From Rhodococcus tukisamuensis NBRC 100609 (GTDB lineage: Bacteria; Actinomycetota; Actinomycetes; Mycobacteriales; Mycobacteriaceae): DNA of 64,000 nt. The DNA lies in the NCBI RefSeq assembly GCF_001894985.1, contig NZ_BCXG01000023.1, positions 19,006 to 83,005 of the forward strand. Reading direction: 5' to 3'. A program made the translations under genes and the position numbers. Under the pieces are notes generated by a model. That model was not told the DNA's origin. It ran no database searches and saw only the letters and a list, made by a program, of their open reading frames with translations. Shown here one piece after another: positions 7,780 to 16,291 of the stretch (position 1 is its first letter; every line of letters starts with the position of its first letter).

Positions 7780-9476
7780 GAGCGTTCTCCCCTGCTGGCG
7801 GTGGCGGCGGACAGGAAGGGCAGGAACGGGGGCACCTCGTCGGGGTCACAGGTGACGGAGACGAACGCCGGACCCGGGACGTGCGCGGCGTCGGCGAGGG
7901 CGCGACCGAGTTCCGGCGCGGTGGCGGCCTCGCGGGCGAACAGCGTCGGGAACATCGCGGCCAGGCCCGCACCGGGGAACGCGGGCTGAAACCTGTTGAA
8001 GCTGTAGTCGCCCCGGTAGAGCAACTGTTCCCGGGTGACGCACATGGCGTGCGCGTTGTTGTTGAACACCACGAAGGTGACGGGCAACTGGTGCTCGACC
8101 GCCGTGTGCACCTCCATGCCGTGCATGTAGAACGCGCCGTCCCCGGCGATGACGAAGGTGCGCCTGCGGCGCGCGAAAGCGGACCCGATCCCGGCGCCGA
8201 AGGCGTACCCCATCCCCCCCATGCCGAGCGCGACCACGAACCGGCCGCCCACGGTCGCCGGGAGGTGGTGCACCACGGCCGCCCCGGTATTCCCGGCGTC
8301 GGCGACCACGTCCGCCCCCGCCGGCAGGTGCCGGGCGACGATCGCGACCGCGTCGCGGTACCGCAACCCGGGGCCGGTCGCCGGCGGAACCGCGAGGCTG
8401 GAGAGCGCGGGCGGTTGGGTGTCGGCCCCGCCGCGCCCCGGGCCGAGCGCGTCGACCAGGTGCCGGAGGGAGTGACGCAGGTCCAGGCTGATCGTGTGCG
8501 ACGACGCCAGGAAGGGCGGCGCGTGGCCGAGCGAGGCCACCCGCGCGGCGTGCAACCCGTCCTCGAGCCCGGTCCGGGCGAACACCGGCATCCGGGTCCC
8601 GACCAGCAGGCACAGGTCCGCGTACCGCAGCGCGTCCACCAGCTCCGGGTGGCCCATGCTGCCCGCCACGCCGCAGTAGCCGTGGCTGCGTGCGTCCACC
8701 ACGTCCTTGGCGTCGGGGGTCACCCCCACCGAGGCGTCCAGGGCGCTCACCAGTTCGGCGAGTTCGCCGCGGGCGTCGGCCCGGGCCACCTCGTCGCCGG
8801 CGATCACCAGGATCTTGCCGCGGTCCCGGGCAAGGGAGAGCAGCCTGACCAGCCGGCCCATCCCGAGCTTGTCCTGCGCCACCGCGGGCCGCGGGTGGAT
8901 CGGGGCGCAGGCACCGGGGGCGATGTGCGCCTGCTGCACGTCCTTCGGGATCAGCAGCACCGCCGGGCCGCCGCGCAGTGCGGCGGAGACCGCCCGCGTC
9001 AGGTGCAGGCCCACGCCCTCGGACCGCTCGACGCGGGCGCAGTACCGGGAGACCTCCGCGAACAACCGGGCGGCGTCGATCGAGCCCGCCCGGCCGCTCG
9101 AGTCCTGGAAGCCGCCGTGCCCCTCCAGCGCGGTCGGCGGCTGACCGACGAGGGCCAGCACCGGGACCCGGGACGCGAAGGCCTCACCGAGGCCCGGCAC
9201 CAGGTTCAGCGCACCGCCGCCGGAGGTGGCGACCACCACGCCGAGACCGCCGCCGCCGCGCGCGTAGCCGTCGGCCATCGTCGCCGCCGAGAACTCGTGC
9301 TTGGCGACGATGCCGACGACGTGACGCCGCGTGCGGCCCAGCGCGTCGTAGACGTCCTCGATGTTCGCGCCGTCCACCCCGAAGACGTGCCGGACCCCGA
9401 GGTCCGCGACCGCGTCGACCAGGTAGTCGGCGACGCGTCCCTGCGGGCGCACGTCGCGAGGGTCGGTCTGTCTCAT
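7776..9476 (-). CDS. thiamine diphosphate-dependent enzyme (acetolactate synthase/decarboxylase superfamily)
   Basis: 566-residue three-domain ThDP enzyme. The catalytic Glu 61 is in AKHEFSAATMADGYAR, and the ThDP/Mg motif is GDG at 445-447 through FNNNAHAM near 473. The ATG at 9476 is chosen over a TTG 27 bp upstream because a GGAGG site lies 7 bp before it. Such enzymes decarboxylate 2-oxo acids and often join two carbonyl compounds into an acyloin. With a KAS III-like and an SRPBCC-like gene translationally coupled behind it, a specialised-metabolite pathway is likely. Nothing marks it as the housekeeping acetolactate synthase: the regulatory small subunit is absent nearby. Confidence 0.85.
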   Translation of the reverse strand: MRQTDPRDVRPQGRVADYLVDAVADLGVRHVFGVDGANIEDVYDALGRTRRHVVGIVAKHEFSAATMADGYARGGGGLGVVVATSGGGALNLVPGLGEAFASRVPVLALVGQPPTALEGHGGFQDSSGRAGSIDAARLFAEVSRYCARVERSEGVGLHLTRAVSAALRGGPAVLLIPKDVQQAHIAPGACAPIHPRPAVAQDKLGMGRLVRLLSLARDRGKILVIAGDEVARADARGELAELVSALDASVGVTPDAKDVVDARSHGYCGVAGSMGHPELVDALRYADLCLLVGTRMPVFARTGLEDGLHAARVASLGHAPPFLASSHTISLDLRHSLRHLVDALGPGRGGADTQPPALSSLAVPPATGPGLRYRDAVAIVARHLPAGADVVADAGNTGAAVVHHLPATVGGRFVVALGMGGMGYAFGAGIGSAFARRRRTFVIAGDGAFYMHGMEVHTAVEHQLPVTFVVFNNNAHAMCVTREQLLYRGDYSFNRFQPAFPGAGLAAMFPTLFAREAATAPELGRALADAAHVPGPAFVSVTCDPDEVPPFLPFLSAATASRGERS

Positions 9477-9518
9477 CGGTACACCTCCGTCTCCTCGGTA
9501 CAACTCCGGGCCGCGGCG

Positions 9519-10256
9519 TCAGAAGGTACTCGAGAGGAGCACCTGATCCGTTGCGACGGAACGGATGTCGATGCTGGCGATCCACGGCATCGGGACGCTG
9601 GTGGTGGCCGACGGTGTCACCGTCTGACCGGCCCCGGCGGTCCAGGTGGCGAGCTGGGTGACGGCACCGGTCTTGTCGGTGACCACCAGCGCGTACTCCC
9701 GGCTGCCGTAGCCGTAGCCGCCGTCGGGGGCGGCCGGGTACCGGCACGTCACGTCGACGCGGGTGCCCCACTCCTGGGCCACGAGCGAGACCTCCGCGGT
9801 CAACGGGCTCGGCGTCACCGCGTCCATCGGGCGCGCCGTGACCGGGGCGGACGGGCCGGGCGGGACATCCGGGGCAGGCCCCTCCGAGGCGGCGGGCAGC
9901 ACCACCGCGACACCGACTGCGGCGGCCGCCGCGGCCGTTGCGACCCCGCCGACCAGGACCAGCCTGCGGCGACGACGGTGCGGGCGGGCGCGGGTCATCA
10001 GCCTCGGCAGCAGGTCGGCGGGCGGCTCGGCGGGTTCGACGGCGCCGCCGCCGACCGGGTCGTCACCGAACTCGAGGGCGGTCGACGCCGGCACCTTGCC
10101 GAGCAGGCCCGGCATGCCGGCGACCTCCGCGACCGCCACGGCGCAGGTGTCGCAGGCGGTCAGGTGCCGCTCGAACTCGAGGCGCTCGTCGGATGTGAGC
10201 GCACCGAGCACGTAGGCGGCGTCCCAGCGGGCGTACGGGTCCAGTTCGATGCTCAT
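9519..10256 (-). CDS. rslA: anti-sigma-L factor with zinc finger (RslA-like)
   Basis: 245-residue membrane anti-sigma factor. The N-terminal zinc-binding anti-sigma domain has the HX3CX2C motif at H31, C35 and C38 (HLTACDTC). One transmembrane helix spans about residues 99-120 after an Arg-rich stop, followed by an extracytoplasmic C-terminal domain. Its ATG overlaps the sigma gene's stop by 4 bp (ATGA), the standard arrangement for ECF sigma/anti-sigma pairs. It should hold SigL inactive at the membrane until a redox or envelope signal releases it, as described for M. tuberculosis RslA. Confidence 0.85.
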   Translation of the reverse strand: MSIELDPYARWDAAYVLGALTSDERLEFERHLTACDTCAVAVAEVAGMPGLLGKVPASTALEFGDDPVGGGAVEPAEPPADLLPRLMTRARPHRRRRRLVLVGGVATAAAAAAVGVAVVLPAASEGPAPDVPPGPSAPVTARPMDAVTPSPLTAEVSLVAQEWGTRVDVTCRYPAAPDGGYGYGSREYALVVTDKTGAVTQLATWTAGAGQTVTPSATTSVPMPWIASIDIRSVATDQVLLSSTF

Positions 10257-10759
10257 TGCGTCACCCCCATTTCCTGAAGAATCAGTCGTAATGCCCTCAG
10301 CGCGTAGTGCATCCGCGACTTCACCGTCCCGTCGGGGATCTCCAGCTCCTCGGCGATCTGGTGGGTGGACATCCCGCGGTAGTAGGCCCGGACCAGCACC
10401 CCGCGGTGCTCGGGGGTCAGCCCGGCGAGGGCGTCCGCGACCAGCCAGGCGTCCAGCGCGGCGTCGGTGCCGTCCGGGCTCGCCTGCTCCGGCGGCGAGT
10501 CGGTGCCGAACTCGCGTTTCGAGCGGGCGCTGCGGTACTGGTCGAACACGAGGTTCCGGGCCACGGTGAACAGCCACGCCCGCGCCGAGTTCTCGCTCTG
10601 GTCCAGCACCCGTGGGTGCTGCCAGGCGCGCAGCAACGTCTCCTGCACCACGTCCTCGGCCCGGGCCCGGTCGCCGGTCAGCCGCATCGCGTACCGCCAC
10701 AACGCGGCCGCGTGCTCGCCGTACAGAACGCGCATGAGTTCGGCCTGGTCCTGCGGCAT
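10253..10759 (-). CDS. sigL: ECF RNA polymerase sigma factor, SigL-like
   Basis: 168 residues from the ATG at 10759, which has a TGGAGG site 6 bp upstream; an earlier GTG at 10780 lacks this spacing. Region 2 is visible at ALWRYAMRLTGD and DVVQETLLRAW, and region 4 at MSTHQIAEELEIPDGTVKSR. The sequence follows M. tuberculosis SigL closely, for example in the ALWRYA(M/L)RLTGD and LRAWQHP segments. It directs transcription of a small envelope-related regulon in known cases. It probably autoregulates the sigL-rslA operon. Confidence 0.87.
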   Translation of the reverse strand: MPQDQAELMRVLYGEHAAALWRYAMRLTGDRARAEDVVQETLLRAWQHPRVLDQSENSARAWLFTVARNLVFDQYRSARSKREFGTDSPPEQASPDGTDAALDAWLVADALAGLTPEHRGVLVRAYYRGMSTHQIAEELEIPDGTVKSRMHYALRALRLILQEMGVTQ

Positions 10760-10855
10760 CGGGCACCTCCAGTGGTACACACGCCGCCGGCGCTCGGGTG
10801 GTTCACGCCGACCGGACGGTTCCGCCCTTCACGAGGTCGGTCGAGCGGGGGCGGC

Positions 10856-11461
10856 TCAGTTCCGCTCGACGTCTATCGGGTGGGTGGCGCGCAGCGCCAG
10901 CGGCAGCGGCTGACGCCGGAGCACCTGCGCCCACAGGTCCGTGCGCGGCGGCCCGATCACGTCGGACGGCAGCGCCGACAGGACGGTCCAGTCGGCGCGC
11001 TCGAGCTCGCCGTCCAGCTGGCCCATCGTCCAGCCCGAGTAGCCGGCGAACACCCGCGCGCCCTCGACCAACGGACCGACCTGGTCCGGGTCGCAGTCGA
11101 GGTCCACCATCACCACCCGGCCGTGCACCCGCCGCAGCCCCTCCACACCTTCGATGACGGCCCCGGTGCGCAGGGTGGCCAGGCACAGGGCGGCGTCACG
11201 TTTGACGGGTCCGCCGACGAACAGCGCCCGCGGGCGGGCGCACAGGTCGGCCCACTGCGGCAGCACGGTGTGCACCGCGGTGGCGCTGGCACGGTTGAGG
11301 ACCACGCCGAGACTGCCCGCGTCGTTGTGCTCGATGACGTAGACCACGGTGCGCCGGAACGCCGGTTCGGTGAGGTCGGTGGCGGAGACCAGCAGGCTGC
11401 CGGGACGCACGACCGGTTCAGTCGAGGCCATTCGGTCGTCGGGCTCGTCTGCGTACTCCAC
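10856..11461 (-). CDS. YqgE/AlgH family protein (UPF0301)
   Basis: 201 residues, full length for the family. Typical segments are GSLLVSATDL near the start, VYVIEHNDAGSLGVVLNR, and the FAGYSGWTMGQLDGE block. The molecular function of YqgE proteins is not established. It lies 54 bp downstream of a TetR gene on the same strand and could share its transcript. The ATG at residue 11 (MASTEP) is a possible alternative start. Confidence 0.88.
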   Translation of the reverse strand: MEYADEPDDRMASTEPVVRPGSLLVSATDLTEPAFRRTVVYVIEHNDAGSLGVVLNRASATAVHTVLPQWADLCARPRALFVGGPVKRDAALCLATLRTGAVIEGVEGLRRVHGRVVMVDLDCDPDQVGPLVEGARVFAGYSGWTMGQLDGELERADWTVLSALPSDVIGPPRTDLWAQVLRRQPLPLALRATHPIDVERN

Positions 11462-11515
11462 CGGACAATCATCGCACCGCGGACCGGCCGGACACAGCCC
11501 GGCGCGGCGCGACGG

Positions 11516-12214
11516 TCACCCAAGCAGGCCGACCGTCTCGGCGAGCACCGACAGGTGGTGATCGAAGAGCGACCGCGGGTCGGTGAAGGTGTCGGGGCCG
11601 TACTGCCCGAAGACCTCGAAGTTGACGGCACCGAAGAGCGACGACCACACCAGCACCCCGCGCAGGAGCACCTCGTCGGGCAGGTCGAGGCCCAGCTCGG
11701 CGCGGATCGCGACGAGGTTCTCGCGCAGCGGCGGCGCCGCGGCGGGGGCGGACACCGGCCGCAGCAGGCCGGCGCGGTGCGCGTCGTCGATGAGGCTCAC
11801 CAGGGCGTTGACCACCCGGGTGCCCGGCCCCGTGGTGCGCTCGGCGGGCGCCCGGTAGCCGGGCACCGGGCTGCCGAAAAGCAGTCCGTAGCAAGCCTTC
11901 TCCCGCAACGCCCAGTCCCGGACGGCATGACCCAGGGCATGGAAGCGGGCACGCGGACTGTCGGCGGGTGCGGCGCCGAGCGCTGCCGCCGCGGCGTCGC
12001 CGAGCTCGGTGTAGCCCTCGACCACCAGCAGGGTGAGCAGCTCGTCGCGACTCTTGACGTACCGGTACACGGCGGACGAGACGACGCCGAGGTCGCGGGC
12101 CACGGCGCGCAGCGACAGCGCCGCCGCCCCGTCGCGGGCCAGGTGCTCGCGGCCGATCCGGGTGATGTCGGCCAGGGTCTGTTCGCGGGCACGGGCGCGG
12201 GGGGTACCGGTCAC
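11516..12214 (-). CDS. TetR-family transcriptional regulator
   Basis: 232 residues with an N-terminal helix-turn-helix (LSLRAVARDLGVVSSAVYRYVKSRDELL) and a TetR ligand-binding domain. It is divergent from an SDR-like reductase and MFS-transporter operon. The region between them has two matching palindromes, so the protein probably represses both itself and that operon. A TTGACA -35 element for this gene lies at 12251-12246. The inducer is unknown; the paired exporter suggests a toxic small molecule, which is inference. Confidence 0.9.
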   Translation of the reverse strand: MTGTPRARAREQTLADITRIGREHLARDGAAALSLRAVARDLGVVSSAVYRYVKSRDELLTLLVVEGYTELGDAAAAALGAAPADSPRARFHALGHAVRDWALREKACYGLLFGSPVPGYRAPAERTTGPGTRVVNALVSLIDDAHRAGLLRPVSAPAAAPPLRENLVAIRAELGLDLPDEVLLRGVLVWSSLFGAVNFEVFGQYGPDTFTDPRSLFDHHLSVLAETVGLLG

Positions 12215-12245
12215 GCCGTCCAGGGTGAACCCCGTTCGTGAGCAC

Positions 12246-12318
12246 TGTCAACTTTAGAGAGCACTGCTCTTGACAAGGGGGCGTCCGTGGCGCACTGTTG
12301 ATTCGAGAGCAGTGCTCT
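12246..12318. promoter_or_regulatory. divergent TetR operator/promoter region with two matching palindromes
   Basis: Two 13-bp palindromes, AGAGCACTGCTCT (12258-12270) and AGAGCAGTGCTCT (12306-12318), share the half-site AGAGCA around a single central base; starts are 48 bp apart. The first overlaps a plus-strand TTGACA (12270-12275) and lies next to a minus-strand TTGACA (12251-12246). The second sits where transcription of the plus-strand operon should begin. The arrangement fits repression of both directions by the adjacent TetR protein. Confidence 0.75.
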
Positions 12319-12350
12319 CAATGAACCCAGACGGACAGGATGTGATCACG

Positions 12351-13298
12351 ATGTCGGCAGTACAGGTGGTGACCGGGGCAGGCCCGGTCGGGTGGACGGT
12401 CGCGCAGCAACTCGCCGACCGGGGCCACACCGTGCGGGTGCTCACCCGCTCCGGGTCCGGGCCGGAGCACCCCGGCGTGCGGCGGATGCGGGTGGACGTC
12501 TCCCGACCCGGGGCACTCGACGACGCGCTCGACGGCGCCGCGGCTGTGTTCCACTGCACCCACGGCTCCGCATACTCGGCGGCTGCCTGGCGGCGCGAGT
12601 TGCCGAGCACCGAACGCGAGGTACTGGCGGCCGCCGGCCGGGCCGGAGCGGTGGCGGTGTTCCCCGAGAGCCTCTACTCCTACGGCCGGGTCGACGGGCC
12701 GATCACCGAGGACACCCCCCGCGACGCCGCCACCGGCAAGCTCGGGGTCCGCACCGAGCTGCTGCGCCAGCGCGCGGACTCCGCAACCCCGACGGTGAGC
12801 GTCGCCGCCTCGGACTTCTTCGGGCCACGCGCACTGATGGCGCACGCGGGGGAGCGAATGGTCCCGAAGATCTTGGCGGGCAAGACGGTTCGAGTACTGG
12901 CCGCGCTGGACGTCCCGCACTCCTTCACCTACGTGCCGGACCTCGCGGCCGCGATGATCGCCGCCGCCGCGGATCCGGCGCGGTGGAACACCGTGCTGCA
13001 CGCGCCGACCGGGCCTGCGCTCACCCAGCGGGAGATGGTGCATGCCTTCGCCGCCGCGGCCGGTGTCGACGACCCCCGCGTGGGGGTGCTGCCGGCCTGG
13101 TTGATCCGCGCCGCCGGCCGGGTGCACGGCGAGACCCGCGAGCTCGCCGAGACGCTGTACCAGTTCGAGCGGCCGTTCGTCCTGGACTCCGCGCGCAGCG
13201 AACGCCTGCTCGGCCTGGCGCCGACGCCGCTGCCCGAGGCGGCCGCCGCCACCGTCGCCTGGTGGCGGGCGCGGGACCGGGTGACCGCCGCGCGATAA
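12351..13298 (+). CDS. NAD-dependent epimerase/dehydratase family (extended SDR-like) protein
   Basis: 315 residues from ATG 12351; the upstream ATG at 12321 touches the operator and is less likely. The N-terminal TGAGPVGW is a Rossmann dinucleotide motif. In place of the classical YxxxK dyad the sequence has SLYSYGRVDG, so this is an atypical SDR whose Lys is not obvious. The motif ADFFGPRA follows. It is the first gene of a TetR-controlled operon and is 9 bp from an MFS transporter. Likely reduces or epimerises a small molecule that the transporter exports or that induces the system; substrate unknown. Confidence 0.82.
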   Translation: MSAVQVVTGAGPVGWTVAQQLADRGHTVRVLTRSGSGPEHPGVRRMRVDVSRPGALDDALDGAAAVFHCTHGSAYSAAAWRRELPSTEREVLAAAGRAGAVAVFPESLYSYGRVDGPITEDTPRDAATGKLGVRTELLRQRADSATPTVSVAASDFFGPRALMAHAGERMVPKILAGKTVRVLAALDVPHSFTYVPDLAAAMIAAAADPARWNTVLHAPTGPALTQREMVHAFAAAAGVDDPRVGVLPAWLIRAAGRVHGETRELAETLYQFERPFVLDSARSERLLGLAPTPLPEAAAATVAWWRARDRVTAAR

Positions 13299-13307
13299 GG
13301 TCGCGCG

Positions 13308-14597
13308 GTGGTGGACTCGACGGCCGGACTCCTGCGCGCGGCACTGCGCGGCTCGCCCGGCCTCGGCCGCCTCGCCACCGTCCGGTTCGCCGGACAGTTC
13401 GGCGACGGACTGTTCCAGGCCGCGCTCGGCGGCGCGATCCTGTTCAACCCGGAACGCGAGACCGAACCCCTCGCCATCGCCGCCGGGTTCGCGGTGCTGC
13501 TACTGCCCTACTCCCTGCTCGGCCCCTTCGCCGGCGCCCTGCTGGACCGCTGGGACCGCCGCGCCGTGCTGATGTGGGCGAACGTGCTGCGCGGCGTGCT
13601 GATCCTGTGCACCGCCGGCCTGCTGCTCACCGGGGCACCCGAGACCCCGCTGCTGCTGTTCGCCCTCGCCGCGGTCGGCGTCAGCCGGTTCGTCGGCGCC
13701 GGGGTGTCCGCAGCGCTGCCCCACGTGGTGCGCCAGTCATGGCTGGTACCAACAAATTCCGTGCTCGCCACCGCGGGGTCCGGCGTCGCCGCAGCCGGCG
13801 CGGCGGCGGCTGTCGCGGTGATCGGCCTGGTGGGGGCGGGCGACCGCGGCTCCGGGGTCGCCGTCGCGGTGGCAGCCGTCGGCTCCGCGGTGGGCGCCGT
13901 CGCCGCGGCCCGGTTCGCCCCGCGCGGTCTCGGCCCCGGCGATGCCGACCGACCCACGGCCGCACCCACCCGGAGGGCCGCCGTGCGCGCCGTCGCGGCC
14001 GGCCTGCGCACCGGCGCGACGGCGGTGTGGCTGGCGCCCGGGGTCACCACCGCGATGTGCGGCATCGGGGCGCACCGGATCGTGTTCGGCATCGACACCC
14101 TGGTGATGGTGCTGGTGTTGCGGGACCCCGCCGCCCAGGGCTCGCTGCCGGGTGGCCTGGCCGGCTTTGGCGTCGCGGTCGGCGCCACCGCGACCGGGAT
14201 GCTGCTGGCCGCGGCCCTCGCCCCGTTCCTGATACCCCGGCTCGGCCGGCCCCGCACGGTCGCGCTGGCGCTGGTGGCCGCCATCGTCGTGCAGCTGACC
14301 CTCATCTCCGCGCTCACCCAGCCGATGCTGTTGGCGGGCGCATTCCTGCTCGGCCTGGCCGGCCAGACCATCAAGCTCACCGGCGACGCCGCCATGCAGA
14401 TCGACATCGACGACGCCCGCCGGGGACAGGTGTTCGCGTTGCAGGACACCGTGTTCAACGTCGCGTTCATCGCCGCGATCGCCGCGGCGGCGACGGTGAT
14501 CGCGCCCGACGGCCGGTCGCCGGGGCTGGTGCTCGCCGGTGCCGGGGTGTACGCGCTGGGACTGGTCGCCGTCGCCGCGAACTCCCTGCGGCGTTAA
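13308..14597 (+). CDS. MFS transporter
   Basis: 429 residues with about 12 hydrophobic segments. A conserved loop after TM2 reads GPFAGALLDRWDRRAVLMWAN, matching the G-x-x-x-D-R-x-x-R-R signature of major facilitator exporters. The GTG start lies 9 bp after the reductase stop, so the two are co-transcribed. No substrate can be assigned; the TetR-controlled context favours efflux. Confidence 0.85.
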   Translation: MVDSTAGLLRAALRGSPGLGRLATVRFAGQFGDGLFQAALGGAILFNPERETEPLAIAAGFAVLLLPYSLLGPFAGALLDRWDRRAVLMWANVLRGVLILCTAGLLLTGAPETPLLLFALAAVGVSRFVGAGVSAALPHVVRQSWLVPTNSVLATAGSGVAAAGAAAAVAVIGLVGAGDRGSGVAVAVAAVGSAVGAVAAARFAPRGLGPGDADRPTAAPTRRAAVRAVAAGLRTGATAVWLAPGVTTAMCGIGAHRIVFGIDTLVMVLVLRDPAAQGSLPGGLAGFGVAVGATATGMLLAAALAPFLIPRLGRPRTVALALVAAIVVQLTLISALTQPMLLAGAFLLGLAGQTIKLTGDAAMQIDIDDARRGQVFALQDTVFNVAFIAAIAAAATVIAPDGRSPGLVLAGAGVYALGLVAVAANSLRR

Positions 14598-14609
14598 CGC
14601 CTCGGCTGG

Positions 14610-15047
14610 TCAGTCGCCGGGCCGCGACGGATGTCGCCGGACGGCGTCGAGGCGGCCGTCGCCGTCGGTGTCCGACACGGCCACCTCCGGTGTCCCGTCG
14701 CCGTCCTCGTCCACCAGCACCGAGTGCGGGTCCGGGCCCCAGGACCACCCCGCCGGTTCCGTTTCCTGCTCGTGTGCCGGTCCGGGCACCTCGTGGTCCC
14801 AGGTCCCCAGGCCGCTCGGATCGGTGAAGTATCGAGTGCCGGGGCCGTCCACGTCGAGCACCGACCGGTCGGCGCGGCCGTCCCCGTCGCTGTCCCACAT
14901 GGCGTCGTCGAGCAGGCCGTCGCCGTCGAAGTCCAGGCGGACCGCGTCGGTCGCGTCGTCGGCACCGATGCCCAAGTCCGCCACCGACTCCCAGACGGAC
15001 TGGTCGCCGTCGCCGGTCCCGAACGCGTACTCCACCACGAAGCCCAT
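14610..15047 (-). CDS. calcium-binding-repeat protein (EF-hand-like DxDGDG motifs)
   Basis: 145 residues from ATG 15047, without a signal peptide. Four acidic loops resemble EF-hand/dockerin or thrombospondin-type calcium sites: FDGDGLLDD, SDGDGRAD, DEDGDGTPE and DTDGDGRLD. The N-terminal half starts GFVVEYAFGTGDGD and is aromatic. Similar short proteins in rhodococci and nocardiae are often labelled pullulanase-like, but I see no glycosidase catalytic domain. It is convergent with the MFS gene (12-bp gap). A short degenerate copy of part of its sequence lies at 16989-17032. Confidence 0.72.
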   Translation of the reverse strand: MGFVVEYAFGTGDGDQSVWESVADLGIGADDATDAVRLDFDGDGLLDDAMWDSDGDGRADRSVLDVDGPGTRYFTDPSGLGTWDHEVPGPAHEQETEPAGWSWGPDPHSVLVDEDGDGTPEVAVSDTDGDGRLDAVRRHPSRPGD

Positions 15048-15082
15048 ACGTGTTGGACGCGGGAGGGTGCCCTGCGGTTCCG

Positions 15083-16291
15083 CTACCGCGCACGCCAGGG
15101 CGGGATCGCGGCGAGGGTGGCGGCGCGCAGCACCCACTCCGCGGGGCCGTAACGGTGCCGGCGCAGCCACCGTCGACTCATCTCCGCCTGGCACAGGAAG
15201 ACCGCCGGCACGACGGCCAGGACCACCGGTGGCGACAGCCGGTCCACCAGCCCGAGGCCGTAGCCGGTGAACAGCACGCCAAGCACCACCGACTGGAGCA
15301 GGTAGTTGGTCAGCGCGATCCGGCCCATCGGGGCCAGCGCCCGCTCGATCCGTCCGCCCCGGACGGTCTGGAACAGCATGAGGGCGGCCACGACGTACGA
15401 CGCGGTGAGCCCCGGGGCCGTCAGCTGGCCGAGGCCGAACGCGAACGTCTCGAGGCCTCCACCCGGCGCGTAGGCCGCGGCCAGCGCGTACGCGACCGCT
15501 CCCGTCAACCCGACCGGCAACCCCAGCAACAGGATTCGGCGCATCAGCGGCCGGTACCCGTCCGGGTCCGCGAACACCCGCAGCCGCCCCGCGGCGAACC
15601 CGAACAGGAACATCGCCATCGCACTCGGCGCCTGCAGTGCCGCTACCGCCGCGAGCGTCGAGGGAAGGTGCCCGGAGTGGAACCCGAGCGTCGCTGCCGC
15701 ATCGCCACCGAATCCGACCAGCTTGGCCGTCACGTCCGACGAGGGGGTGCCGCCGGCGTCACCCTCGGCGAGTTGCGCCAGCCCCAGCAGCATCCAGACG
15801 ACGCCGACCGCAAGCACCAGACCGATGCCGACCTTGATCGCCCGGGCGGGGGGCATCCCCCGGCAGGCGAGCAGGGCCAGCCCCAGAACCGCGTAGGTGG
15901 AGAGGATCTCCCCGTAGTAGAGCACCGCGCCGTGCACCAGTCCGATGACGAGCAGCGCGCCCTGGCGACGCAGCATCCGGGGTACGAAGGCGGTCCCGGC
16001 GCGCTCCGCGGCCGCCATCTGCAGGGTGAAGCTGTACCCGAACAGGAACGAGAACAGCAGGTAGAACTTCGTCTCGAACAGCAGCGCAACCACGAAGCGC
16101 AGCGCGTGGTCCAACCCGGAGTCGAATGTCGGGTTCGACGACGGCGATGCGTAGTAGGGGTCCGCGAACGCCCAGATGTTGACCGCGAGGATGCCGAACA
16201 GGGCGAACCCACGAAGCGCATCCACGTTGAGGAGCCGAGGCGGCGGTGCGGACTCACCCGACACTGCAACGTTTTCGGTGCGGTCGCTCAC
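15083..16291 (-). CDS. DUF418 domain-containing membrane protein (YeiB-like)
   Basis: 402 residues. The N-terminus has NVDALRGFALFGILAVNIW, the YeiB/acyltransferase-3-like signature, followed by about nine transmembrane segments. The C-terminal DUF418 region contains PMGRIALTNYLLQS and a positively charged tail. The start overlaps the stop of the upstream TetR gene by 4 bp (GTGA), so both are one operon. Family members are integral membrane proteins of unknown function; a role in envelope modification is only suggested by relationship to membrane acyltransferases. Confidence 0.88.
   Translation of the reverse strand: MSDRTENVAVSGESAPPPRLLNVDALRGFALFGILAVNIWAFADPYYASPSSNPTFDSGLDHALRFVVALLFETKFYLLFSFLFGYSFTLQMAAAERAGTAFVPRMLRRQGALLVIGLVHGAVLYYGEILSTYAVLGLALLACRGMPPARAIKVGIGLVLAVGVVWMLLGLAQLAEGDAGGTPSSDVTAKLVGFGGDAAATLGFHSGHLPSTLAAVAALQAPSAMAMFLFGFAAGRLRVFADPDGYRPLMRRILLLGLPVGLTGAVAYALAAAYAPGGGLETFAFGLGQLTAPGLTASYVVAALMLFQTVRGGRIERALAPMGRIALTNYLLQSVVLGVLFTGYGLGLVDRLSPPVVLAVVPAVFLCQAEMSRRWLRRHRYGPAEWVLRAATLAAIPPWRAR

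Noticed and set aside
7776..9476. ilvB acetolactate synthase of branched-chain amino-acid synthesis
   Set aside because: No ilvN or ilvC next to it and operon partners of other pathways.
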